Shown in pieces: positions 44,599-53,791 of a DNA stretch of 64,000 nucleotides. Below the pieces are notes generated by a model, which saw nothing but the letters and a program-made list of their open reading frames with translations, searched no databases and was not told the origin of the DNA. The DNA is taken from positions 459,384 through 523,383 of the forward strand of contig NZ_FXEH01000005.1 in assembly GCF_900176565.1 (NCBI RefSeq). Direction: 5' to 3'. The stretch's first letter is position 1. Every line of letters starts with the position of its first letter. The translations under genes were made by a program, and so were the position numbers. This DNA comes from Thalassobacillus devorans. Lineage in GTDB: Bacteria; Bacillota; Bacilli; Bacillales; Halobacillaceae.

Positions 44599-45843
44599 TC
44601 ACCTTTCTGTCAAATCTTTATAAATATTGCCATCTTTTATGACCATCACGATCCGGTCACTGTCTTCAAGTGCGCGAATTTCTGATAAAGGATCGACGTC
44701 GGTCAAAATGATGTCTGCCAGTTTTCCTTCTTCTACTGTTCCAACTTTATCTTCCCATCCCAGGCACTCAGCAGCTGTTTTTGTCGTAGCGACCAATGCT
44801 TCCATCGGAGACATACCGATGTCACACATCAGCCCGAGTTCCCTGAGGTTGGTACCATGAGGCATCACCCCGGCGTCTGTTCCCATGGCAATTTTCACTC
44901 CTGCCTGATATGCTTTCGCGATACTCTCTTTATGCGCTTCGATGACTTCTTTTGATTTTTCAACGGCATAAGGAGCCATCCGGTCATTTTCTTTGCTGGA
45001 CTCCAGAACGGACACAGGCGCAAGCAGGGTTGGCACTAGAAATGTCTCGTTTTCCAGCATCAGTTCAATCGCTTCATCATCGATATAGATGCCGTGTTCA
45101 ATGGAATAGATACCGGCCCGGATTGCATTTTTGATCCCTTCCGCTCCCTGAGCATGAGCCATCACCTTTACCCCTTTACGGAACTGCGCTTCTTCCACCA
45201 TGACCTCCAGTTCCTCCTGGGAAAATTGCGTGAACTCAGGATGATCCGTCGGACTTGAGACTCCACCTGTCGCATGGACTTTGATGACGTCCGCCCCGGC
45301 ACGAAGCATTTGACGGACCGTCTTTCTGACTTCTTCTCTTCCGTCACAGATGGCGTACGGCATGCCAGGATAAGTTTGCATCGTCGTATCGAATCCGGAA
45401 CGGTTCCAGTTGTCACCGTGACCGCCCGTGGTTGTGATGGGGTTGATGCTCACTTGCATGCGCGGCCCTTCTACGACTCCATCTTCCACTGCTTTTTTCA
45501 TACCTAGATCAGAAAAGCCGGCATCGCGAACCGACGTGATTCCAACATCGAGTGTTCGTTTCATAAAGTGGACACTTTCTTAAAAACGGTAAGAAAACGG
45601 TGTAAGAATCGTGTCCTGGATGCTTTTTAATTCCATCGCCATATGAACATGGGTATCAATCAGACCAGGCAAGATATATTTTCCTTCTGCATCGATGATG
45701 TTGGCACCCTCCGGCGCTTGGACATCCTCCACTGCTCCCACCTGTTCAATTTTGTTTCCATTAATTAATACCGCCGCTTTTTGTACCGGCTCGTTCCCTT
45801 TCCCATTTATCAACGTTCCGTTTGTTATCAATGTGTAAGCCAT
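44599..45843 (-). pseudogene. Imidazolonepropionase-like amidohydrolase interrupted by an in-frame TAA
   Basis: Two pieces in the same frame (45843-45580 and 45564-44599) make a normal 414-residue enzyme. The first ends 'SIQDTILTPFSYRF' then TAA at 45582-45580; reading on gives 'ESVHFMKRTLDVGITSVRDAG'. The usual residue at this place is aromatic (Tyr, TAT/TAC), so one base change explains it. The metal motif 'GLIDTHVHMAM' is in the first piece; 'KVMAHAQGAEGIKNAIRAG', 'SIEHGIYIDDE' and 'MGTDAGVMPHGTN' are in the second. The second piece could restart at ATG 45564 but would lack the HxH metal site. The family cleaves dipeptides or N-acyl amino acids. Confidence 0.85.
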
Positions 45844-45861
45844 AGTATCTCTCTCCCTTTT

Positions 45862-47031
45862 TTATAGTGTTCCGATTAAAATACTTGCGATGACAATCGA
45901 GCCTATCGTGACCGAAGTGAACCCGCCGATCAGCATCGGTGCCACGAGTTCATCCATGATCCGTTTTTGCTCCGCTTCATTACGTCCAATACTTCTGCTC
46001 ACTTCTTCGACAATCAGGTAATCACCAGGAAAACCGTATAGCGCTGTCAAAACGACAGGAATGGATTTCGTCGGTTTCCATTTGAAAATTTTTCCTCCAA
46101 TGATGGCCCCGATAATCAGACCAGTCGTACCGATGACAATAATGATGATGACAGGCAATAAAGCCGATACGACCTGATTCCAGGTGATGCCTACCAGGGA
46201 GTTGATAACGACAATGATTAGTGCCACCATGGCAAGACCTGTACTATTCGATTTATCAAGAGCACGGTCTGGATAAAAGCGAAAAGCAGAGCCCGCTACA
46301 CCAATGGCCAATGACCAAAGGCTATAGTTGATGCCAGTGACACTGCCAAGCCAGGTTGCCAGAGCACCCCCAATGAATAACAGGAATAGGATGATAAAAT
46401 GACTTTGCATGAAGCGAGCTGGTATAATCAGCTTTTTATCTGGGTCAGCTGCCATTGGACTGCCCGACTGTTCTGTTGTTGCAGCTGCCTCATCGGCCAG
46501 GCTGTCACGAATGCTTAGCGCGTATTTACTTAATAAAATCGAAGTAAGCGGCATGCCGACAAGATTTTGCAAAGCGAAAACCACTACCGGTATGGCAGCA
46601 ATGGAGGTGTACCCTGCTGCTGTCAAACCCTCTGAAGTCACGATGTAAGCGATGATCCCACCTGTAAGCGGACCAGCACCAGCTACAGCCGTACTATAAT
46701 CGAAAAACAGGGTAATAATAGAAAGCATCGTCACTACAGAAATAACTAATCCTATAACGGTAATGAGGACTGCCTGGTATTGTTTCTTGATCACCGGTAA
46801 CGGGATTAATGTACCCAGATGCACAATCAGCACCGGAACAAGTACACTTCCGGCAGCAACGAATGTAGATGCTTCAATGAATGATTCAGGTAAAATCCCT
46901 GTCTGAAGCAATACGAAAGTTGTAGCTACGACCACCAATAAGGTAGGTATCTTTGCTCTCGTAGATAACGAAAGTAATTCCCCTAATGCGATGATGGCAA
47001 CAAGTATCAAAACGATGTAAATGGGTTGCAT
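45862..47031 (-). CDS. Multi-spanning membrane transporter of unknown specificity
   Basis: This is a 389-residue protein with ten or eleven predicted membrane segments and a polar loop near residue 195 ('DEAAATTEQSGSPMAADPD'). 'GAGPLTGGIIAYIVTSEGL' resembles the glycine-rich regions of GltS/2-keto-gluconate permease-type carriers. I cannot assign it to a named family. It lies 18 nt upstream of the amidohydrolase in the same direction and downstream of a PucR regulator, so it probably imports the compound cut by the amidohydrolase and carbamoylase. Confidence 0.75.
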   Translation of the reverse strand: MQPIYIVLILVAIIALGELLSLSTRAKIPTLLVVVATTFVLLQTGILPESFIEASTFVAAGSVLVPVLIVHLGTLIPLPVIKKQYQAVLITVIGLVISVVTMLSIITLFFDYSTAVAGAGPLTGGIIAYIVTSEGLTAAGYTSIAAIPVVVFALQNLVGMPLTSILLSKYALSIRDSLADEAAATTEQSGSPMAADPDKKLIIPARFMQSHFIILFLLFIGGALATWLGSVTGINYSLWSLAIGVAGSAFRFYPDRALDKSNSTGLAMVALIIVVINSLVGITWNQVVSALLPVIIIIVIGTTGLIIGAIIGGKIFKWKPTKSIPVVLTALYGFPGDYLIVEEVSRSIGRNEAEQKRIMDELVAPMLIGGFTSVTIGSIVIASILIGTL

Positions 47032-47148
47032 AACTTCACGTCCTCTTCCAAGTAATAGTCAAAATTATAAGATAATTCTAAATGATAAAAAATATGGGTA
47101 ACCGACAAATATAATGGTTGATTTTTGTCGGTTACCCACAATCCCGTT

Positions 47149-48924
47149 CTATTCATCCAAATATTCCAGAATACTTAACCCCAGCTGAAGTTCAAAAGCT
47201 TTCTTACCATTTAATTTTTCCACACCTAATTGATCATAAATGGTTTTCAAACGATATTTGATCGTATTGACGTGGACATATAGCTCTTTGGCACTCTGGG
47301 TCATACTCTGGTTCGTATCTAAATAAGTTTTCAGGGTTTGCAGCAGTTCTGTTTCGTTTATGTTATCGTACCTTCTAATTTCTCCCAGCACCTCATTGGT
47401 ATAATCCCGCAATTCTTTTCGGTCCATCTTCAAAAAAAGACGGTAAGGTCCAAGCTGCTGATAGTTCAGCATTTGTTTTTCCTTATACGTGGATTGTAAA
47501 AAATCGATGCAGCGCTTGGCATCATGATAGGAAAGGTGCACGTGCTTCAATTTCTCTACCACCTGACCGAATCCCACATTATTAGTGAGCTCCAACTGCT
47601 CTTCTCCAAGCTTAATGATGGTTTTAAAAAGTTTTTCAAGCTGTTGATAAACCTGGTTTTCATCTAAGCCTGCCGAGACTGTGAACATCATCGTCACTTC
47701 CAGATTTCGATCATACACTAGAGTTTTATAAGGCAAACGGGAAACTTCCCGATAAATGATTCGCATCAATTGCTGTTTCTTATCAGAAATTTTTTCAAAA
47801 GCAAGTAATGGATGCTTGATATAGAGCTGGGCTACAACATAATGATGCTGATCCAGCTCCGGGAAATTGATTTTAGCCAGGTTGATCGAAGATAAATCAT
47901 CATAAGGATCATGAATCAGCCGCTCTAAAATGGAACCTGAATAACTGAAATCCTCTGCAACCAGACGTTCCTGGCGATCAATTTCCATCGCAAACACTGT
48001 AACAGCCTGCTCAATTGCGAAACGGTCAAGAGGATCAAGGTTGGTACCCTCCGCCACCAGTATGGTAAGCAAGCCAAACGAACGGACCTCTGTGTGTATC
48101 GGAAAATTATAGACGGTATACCCCTTACCTTCGAGGAATATTTGCTGGGAGGTCGGTTCTCCTTGGGATAGAGATGAATCCAGTAATGTAGTGAAACTGG
48201 TCCTTAAATTTTTTGCTAAAGAAAAAACACGTGGTTCTGAAACAGCCAGGTTTTCCAATAGCTCATTAAATACCATCACCGGTTTTTCAATCAGGTTGGA
48301 AAGGGAGGCAGTGATGTCTTTCAGTCCGCCTTTGGGCAAGGAAACTCTGGAGAGCTCTTCATGAATCCGTTTGGTCCGTTCATTTTGTGAAAACAGGGTA
48401 GCATTCTCAATAGCAATGGTCGCCTGACCGGCAAAAGTTTCAAGCAACTCTAAATCGGATTCATCAAAATGTATATCTTCTTCGTAAATATCAACGGTCA
48501 ACACGCCGATACAATCACCATTTGAAATCAACGGGACACAAATAGCGCTGACAGGGTATTCCATTCTCCCTAACGATCTCGCATATGTCTCCTCTGTTTC
48601 TGAAGAAATATTGGACATCCCGTAAGCTGTATCAGCAAGTGAAGAAAAGATTTTACCTTCCTTTGATAAAAATGTCCGTCCGCTCATCCCCTCACCGGGG
48701 TGTAGCTGAATTTCTTTCATATATTCCATATCAAAACCGATGGCACTTTTAGCATAAAGCATGTCCGATTGTTCATCATAAAGGAACAATACACTTGCAT
48801 TAGCCCCGCCAATAACATTAAGTACCTCTCGGATCAACTGCTCCAATACGGCGGAAAGATCACGTGTAGAATTCAACACCCGGACAGAATTGATTAAACT
48901 CATCAGCTTCTTTTCACTTTTCAT
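47149..48924 (-). CDS. GAF-domain PucR/CdaR-family transcriptional regulator
   Basis: The 591 residues comprise an N-terminal GAF domain (about 20-180; 'IGGANASVLFLYDEQSDMLY', 'GMSGRTFLSKEG', 'AICVPLISNGDCIGVLTVDI'), a second sensor-like part (about 210-320), the CdaR GGDEF-like middle region and the C-terminal PucR HTH ('SMTQSAKELYVHVNTIKYRL'). Such regulators activate nearby catabolic genes in response to a small ligand. It sits 117 nt upstream of the transporter-amidohydrolase-carbamoylase genes. ATG 48924 is chosen for AAAGGAGG 7 nt before it; an ATG 15 codons upstream has no ribosome site. Confidence 0.9.
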   Translation of the reverse strand: MKSEKKLMSLINSVRVLNSTRDLSAVLEQLIREVLNVIGGANASVLFLYDEQSDMLYAKSAIGFDMEYMKEIQLHPGEGMSGRTFLSKEGKIFSSLADTAYGMSNISSETEETYARSLGRMEYPVSAICVPLISNGDCIGVLTVDIYEEDIHFDESDLELLETFAGQATIAIENATLFSQNERTKRIHEELSRVSLPKGGLKDITASLSNLIEKPVMVFNELLENLAVSEPRVFSLAKNLRTSFTTLLDSSLSQGEPTSQQIFLEGKGYTVYNFPIHTEVRSFGLLTILVAEGTNLDPLDRFAIEQAVTVFAMEIDRQERLVAEDFSYSGSILERLIHDPYDDLSSINLAKINFPELDQHHYVVAQLYIKHPLLAFEKISDKKQQLMRIIYREVSRLPYKTLVYDRNLEVTMMFTVSAGLDENQVYQQLEKLFKTIIKLGEEQLELTNNVGFGQVVEKLKHVHLSYHDAKRCIDFLQSTYKEKQMLNYQQLGPYRLFLKMDRKELRDYTNEVLGEIRRYDNINETELLQTLKTYLDTNQSMTQSAKELYVHVNTIKYRLKTIYDQLGVEKLNGKKAFELQLGLSILEYLDE

Positions 48925-49015
48925 AAGGAATCCTCCTTTCCCTTGTCCAACATTATTACCGGTAAGCATACGCTATCCTGCCTCGTGAGTAAAGTATATT
49001 CCAGCAACTTAGAAC

Positions 49016-49098
49016 ACCCCGGGTCCTCCATATTTTGGAGGGATCCGGGGTGTTCTTGGTTCTACCCCAGGTCCTCCAGATTCTGGAGGACCTGGGGT
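49016..49098. repeat. Palindromic GGAGGACC repeat, two inverted pairs in tandem (locus I)
   Basis: A degenerate pair (ACCCCGGGTCCTCCA at 49016, TGGAGGGATCCGGGGT to 49051) is followed after 12 nt by a perfect pair at 49064-49098, the same 35-nt palindrome as loci G and H. They lie just after the PQQ protein stop, between converging downstream ends. Confidence 0.9.
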
Positions 49099-49106
49099 AG
49101 CTCATT

Positions 49107-50585
49107 TTATTTTTCGATTTTTGTTTTTCTGCTTTTCCGTACTGCAACGATAAGGATAGTTACCAATACAACAAACGTGACTAACGGTATCCCATAAACA
49201 ACCGTCAAAAAGCTGAACTGAGTCCTCTCCGGCGGCTCCAAATCCGCGGTAAATTCATCGGAACCATTACGTATTTCCTCTGTCGGCAGGGCATAGACAT
49301 TGCTGTCCTGACTGCCTACAATCAACGTATCATTCATAATGATCGGACCAGAGGGCGCCAGGGTGCCGCCGAGTTTCTTTCGTCCTATTTCATCCCCTGT
49401 TCCGGCATCGAGCGCATGAACGAAGCCTTTGGCGTTGGTAAAGTAGACAACTCCTTCATCCGCTACCGGCGGAGCCTTCATCGTGGTGTTTTGAAAGTCC
49501 CAGAGCCGCTCACCTGTCTTTAAATCATAAGCGTAAAACTTCTTCGTGATCGGACTCCCTACATATACCTTACCTTCATATATCATAGGTGCGCCTGATT
49601 TATTATTTTTGACCATCTCGCCGTATCCTAGGCTTTCTTTCCACAGGACTTCGCCGGTATCCGTATCCATCGCATAGATGACATGTTCCGGGTGTTCTTT
49701 CCGGTCTCCAGTGATAGACTTGCCCATTTCTTTATAAGCTTCAAGCAACCCATACTGTTCATACACTTCTTTAAGCGACAATTGCTTATGCTCTTCCAGC
49801 GATGTAGTGACTACAATATCATCCTCAATCGCAGGCGGGACGTCATCCAGACCGGCAAAAGCTTTCGGCATTTCCGTCTGCCATGCCACTTCATCACTGG
49901 CTAAATCGATTGAAGCAAAGGTATAAGGCTGGGGATGCCCGCTCCCAACAAATAACTTCCCTTCATAAAAATTAGGAGAAGACATACTGACAACATGGCC
50001 CAGGTCTATCTCGTCGACGACATCCCCTGACTCCGCTTCCATTTTATACACCTGCCTGTCACCCGTTGCGGCATAAACAAATCCATCATTATACACAGGA
50101 GTCGGCATGACTTCGCCTCCAGTGCTTGTCTGCCACTTTGTTTCACCTGTTTCTGCATCAACTGCCATCACGCCGCTTTCATCTGTACCCCGGAGGCCGT
50201 TCCCCTGGAAGAAACGATTGCCATACCCGACATATACCGTGCCATCATGGTAAATCATTTCGGAATGGATCCAGTTTGGCGCCTGGTTTTGCCATAGCTG
50301 CTCGCCTGTCTCGATGTCAAAAGCATACATATCTCCAGTATTATGGTTACCAACAAACATCCGGTTCCCAGCCACAACCGGTGTCGAGCGAATTTCATCG
50401 CCTGTCTGGAAGGTACTTGCCTCAAGAGCCTCCACTCCTTCCTGTTTATAGACAGGGTTATTACCATCATTCATCCGGTATTCGAGCCACTCCTCCGGCC
50501 CAAAAGCCGCTTCTGTCACAGAAGGAGCAATTAATAAGTATAAAATAAACAAAATACCAGTCCATTCACTTTTCTGCCCTTTCAC
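49107..50585 (-). CDS. Secreted PQQ-like beta-propeller protein with C-terminal membrane anchor
   Basis: The 492 residues start with a signal peptide ('ILFILYLLIAPSVTEA') and contain at least seven beta-propeller blades of PQQ type, for example 'MYAFDIETGEQLWQNQ', 'VMAVDAETGETKWQTS', 'IYAMDTDTGEVLWKES' and 'FYAYDLKTGERLWDF'. A C-terminal segment ('VVYGIPLVTFVVLVTILIVAV') and a basic tail anchor it. No catalytic dehydrogenase motif is seen, so it is more likely a scaffold or binding protein at the cell surface. A GTG start at 50585 was chosen (GGAGGGGAG 9 nt upstream). Confidence 0.82.
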   Translation of the reverse strand: MKGQKSEWTGILFILYLLIAPSVTEAAFGPEEWLEYRMNDGNNPVYKQEGVEALEASTFQTGDEIRSTPVVAGNRMFVGNHNTGDMYAFDIETGEQLWQNQAPNWIHSEMIYHDGTVYVGYGNRFFQGNGLRGTDESGVMAVDAETGETKWQTSTGGEVMPTPVYNDGFVYAATGDRQVYKMEAESGDVVDEIDLGHVVSMSSPNFYEGKLFVGSGHPQPYTFASIDLASDEVAWQTEMPKAFAGLDDVPPAIEDDIVVTTSLEEHKQLSLKEVYEQYGLLEAYKEMGKSITGDRKEHPEHVIYAMDTDTGEVLWKESLGYGEMVKNNKSGAPMIYEGKVYVGSPITKKFYAYDLKTGERLWDFQNTTMKAPPVADEGVVYFTNAKGFVHALDAGTGDEIGRKKLGGTLAPSGPIIMNDTLIVGSQDSNVYALPTEEIRNGSDEFTADLEPPERTQFSFLTVVYGIPLVTFVVLVTILIVAVRKSRKTKIEK

Positions 50586-51002
50586 AATAGAACGCTCCCC
50601 TCCAAAAAATATCAATTCAATTACCTATTATCATACCCTTGAGACGGTCACGTTAATACAAAACAACCAAGTAACTAAAAATGCATAAAAGTGTCTAGGA
50701 ATATAGTTATTTTGATTGGTTGGGGTAGTTAGTTTTAGAATTTACAATATATAGTAGAAAGGAATTTCCAAGAATCTTGCCAGATTTTCGTTTCCTATCA
50801 AAAACTCTTCTATTACTCTTGCCCAAAGCCAAGTAACTAAATGTCCATCCGCAAACCTCGTAGAGTTTCCACAGTCCCTCATCACGATTATTTCATTGTT
50901 GCCAACTCTTTTATCTCAACTCGTTGCATCTTTCAGACCAGCACCTGGAGAGAAGATAAAAGGTTCACATAATAGATTATCAAAAAGGAGGATGCCATTC
51001 AT
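50586..51002. other. Divergent intergenic region, PQQ protein / GH84
   Basis: No gene is supported. A 13-bp direct repeat CCAAGTAACTAAA occurs at 50667-50679 and 50829-50841. AAGGAGG lies before the GH84 ATG. An antisense open frame here (51611-50916) has no family signal. Confidence 0.5.
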
Positions 51003-53561
51003 ATGACACCTGTTAACAGCTGGAAGAAGATGTTGTGGCTTTGTTCGATTGCATTGGTATGTATACCTTTGCTTATTGGGGTAAAACAGGCAAACGCTGA
51101 GAGCAGTGATGACCTTAACATCAACCCTACACCTCAAGAAATCAACAACACCGGTAATGCCTTTCCGCTTACCCCTAAAGTTGGAATCGTGATTGGCGAA
51201 GAAACGGATAAACATGCAGTCAAGGAAGTAGAAAAAGCGCTTAAGAAAGCGGAGGTTAAAGAGATCATCCGTCTGGAACCTGGTGATAAAGTGAACACAC
51301 CGGTTACGATCTGGATCGGCGGACCTGAAGAAAACCAGGATTCTGTAGAGGTGTTGGATAATCTCGATGTAGAAGGACCTGCATCCATAACAGATGAAGG
51401 TTATGTCCTGGTGGCAAAAGAAACCGATAAGAAACAGATTGTCTTGGCCGGAAAAGGTAAGACGGGTACCTATTATGCTGCATAAACTTTTAAACAGCTC
51501 ATCCAGGAGAGTAACGGCAGAGATTTGATTCCAGAAATAGAAATACGTGACTGGCCCGAGATGCCAATTCGCGGCTCTATCGAAGGATTTTACGGGCCCC
51601 CATGGACTCATGAAGATCGATTAAACCAGATCGAATTTTACGGCGAAAATAAAATGAATCTATATATCTATGCGCCGAAAGATGATCCCTACCACAGGGA
51701 AGACTGGCGGGAACCTTATCCGGCACAAGAATTAACAGCACTTAAGGAATTGATCGATAGATCCAAGGAAAACCATGTGAATTTCACATTCTCCCTATCC
51801 CCGGGTCAAACGATTTGCTATTCAGGAGATCAAGACTTTGACTTGTTGACTGAAAAAATGGAGGCCGTATGGGACCTGGGCGTTCGCTCCTACGCTATCT
51901 TTTTGGATGATATCAGTCAGCAGCTGCATTGTGAACAAGACAAGGAGAACTTCGGTGATGATGCCGACCCGGTTGCAGCAGCACACGCTTACCTGTTGAA
52001 TCGCTTCAATGAAGAGTTCATTCAAACGCACGAAGGGGCTGAGCGTTTAATTACCGTTCCAACTGAATACTCCGGGAATGGTACCACCTCTTACCGTGAA
52101 CGATTTGCTGAAACACTTAATGAAGACACGATCGTTATGTGGACAGGTCCTAAAGTTGTCTCCGAAGAAATCACATCGGAAGGAGCCGATAAAGTTTACG
52201 ATATCTTCCAGCACGACTTACTCTTATGGGACAATTATCCGGTCAATGATTTTGACCGTAATAGTTTATACCTTGGACCACTCGTGAACAGAGATGCCGA
52301 CCTGACGGAAAACGGGGTAATCGGTTTAACGACAAACCCCATGAACGAAGCAGAAGCATCCAAGATACCGATATATACGATTGCCGATTATAGCTGGAAT
52401 CCGTCCGATTATAACCCTGAAAATTCCTGGGAACGCAGTATCCAATCCTTTGGCGGAGATGCATCCGAACTTGTTCGGTCATTTGCAGAAAACTCCTATT
52501 CTTCGCCGCTTTCTAGCAAAGAATCGCTAACATTGACACCTTTGATAGAGAATTTCTGGGAAGCCTATGTATCAAATGAAGACACGGAACAGGCAGCGGA
52601 AGAATTAATCCAAGAGTTTGTACATCTACAGCAAGTGCCAGAGCAATTAAACCAGGAGATGGATAATGAAAAGTTTTTAACAGAAATCGAACCTTACCTT
52701 GAAAAACTAGAGTATTATGGCGAAGCTGGTGAAGTTGCCGTTAAGCATCTCATGGCCAAGAAGAACAACCAAGAAGAGAAAACTGAAGAATATAAAGAAA
52801 AGCTGATTACTATATTCAACCAGTCTGAGCAAATTCCGCAAAAAATGGGCCAGGGAGTAATCAAACCATTCTTAGTTCAAAGTGTTTTAGGTCTACCTTC
52901 GTTACAAGTAACTATCCAACCTTCGATAGATACCTTCTGGGAAGCCTATGAGTCCGATGATGCGACACAAGCAGCCGAAGAATTAATCATGAAATTTGAA
53001 CATTTACAGCAAATCCCTGACGATGTAAGAAAGCAAGTGGATAACGAAGAATTCCTGAATGCTATCGAGGATTACTTGACGAATCTAAGCGTGTATGGAG
53101 AAGCTGGTCAACTGGCTGTTCATTATTTAATGGCACAGAAACATGGCGAATCAGAAGAAGCAAACGAATATGAAGAACAGCTGTATCCACTGATGATGGA
53201 AGCCTATCAGATGCCACAAAAAATCGGGCAGCAAGTCATGAAACCTTTCCTGATCGACAGCATGTGGCATGACCTGAATGTCATCGATTATCGTATGTTG
53301 GATGGAGTCAATAAAGGCCGAGGAGCAGGAGAATTAATTCAATATACTCCAGAACAAGGGGAACGCACCGGAACAAATCAATGGGGTTATGAGGTAACGG
53401 TGGTTGATGGAAAAGTCGTCCGAAGAGGCGGAAACAATTCGATCATCCCTGATAATGGTTATGTGCTTAGTATTCATGCCAATGACTGGCTAAGAGACAA
53501 TGCCACGATCGGCTCCACCATTCAGATTGAAGATGGTGTAGTTCTAGTTATAGAACCCTAA
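51003..53561 (+). pseudogene. Secreted GH84 beta-N-acetylglucosaminidase interrupted by an in-frame TAA
   Basis: The frame is continuous from 51003 to 53561 (852 codons) except for TAA at 51483-51485. The first piece (160 residues) has a signal peptide (cut near ANA-ES) and the N-terminal GH20b-like domain to 'KTGTYYAA'. The next residues 'TFKQLIQES' continue the fold; CAA to TAA would explain the break. The second piece has the GH84 barrel ('IRGSIEGFYGPPWTHEDR', catalytic Asp pair in 'IFLDDISQ' near residue 302), two tandem helical repeats (about 510-625 and 637-745; both 'FWEAY...QAAEELI...HLQQ') and a C-terminal beta domain also seen in YngK-type glycosidases. A weak restart at TTG 51525 would give a protein without signal peptide. 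Confidence 0.88.
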
Positions 53562-53578
53562 AAAAATTACATTCAACT

Positions 53579-53616
53579 GTCCTCCGTCCCATTCACTTGG
53601 AGCGGGGGATTTTTTG
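53579..53616 (+). terminator. Terminator of the GH84 gene
   Basis: TCCTCCGTCCC pairs with GGAGCGGGGGA (wobble pairs and one mismatch), followed by TTTTTT. Confidence 0.75.
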
Positions 53617-53791
53617 ATCGAGTCCCCCATCGTGCCCTCTAAAAGATTCCGATTAAAAATCGAAATAGACGGTATTTAAAGTTTCAATATTTCAAATAGT
53701 CAGATCCCATTGCGGTTCCTATAGAACTTTGGTTTAATAAAATCAATCCTTAATGTCAGCGCTTACATTTAAAAATGAAAGGGGAAAAGCA

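Noticed and set aside
44599-45564. A full amidohydrolase starting at ATG 45564
   Set aside because: It would lack the HxH metal motif found in the upstream in-frame piece.
50916-51611. 231-codon minus-strand open frame over the GH84 5' end
   Set aside because: It is antisense to the GH84 signal peptide and first domain, has no ribosome site and no family features.
51525-53561. A separate cytosolic GH84 enzyme starting at TTG 51525
   Set aside because: The frame continues exactly from the upstream signal-peptide piece, and the ribosome site (AGGAGAG) is 13 nt away; a broken single gene is the better reading.
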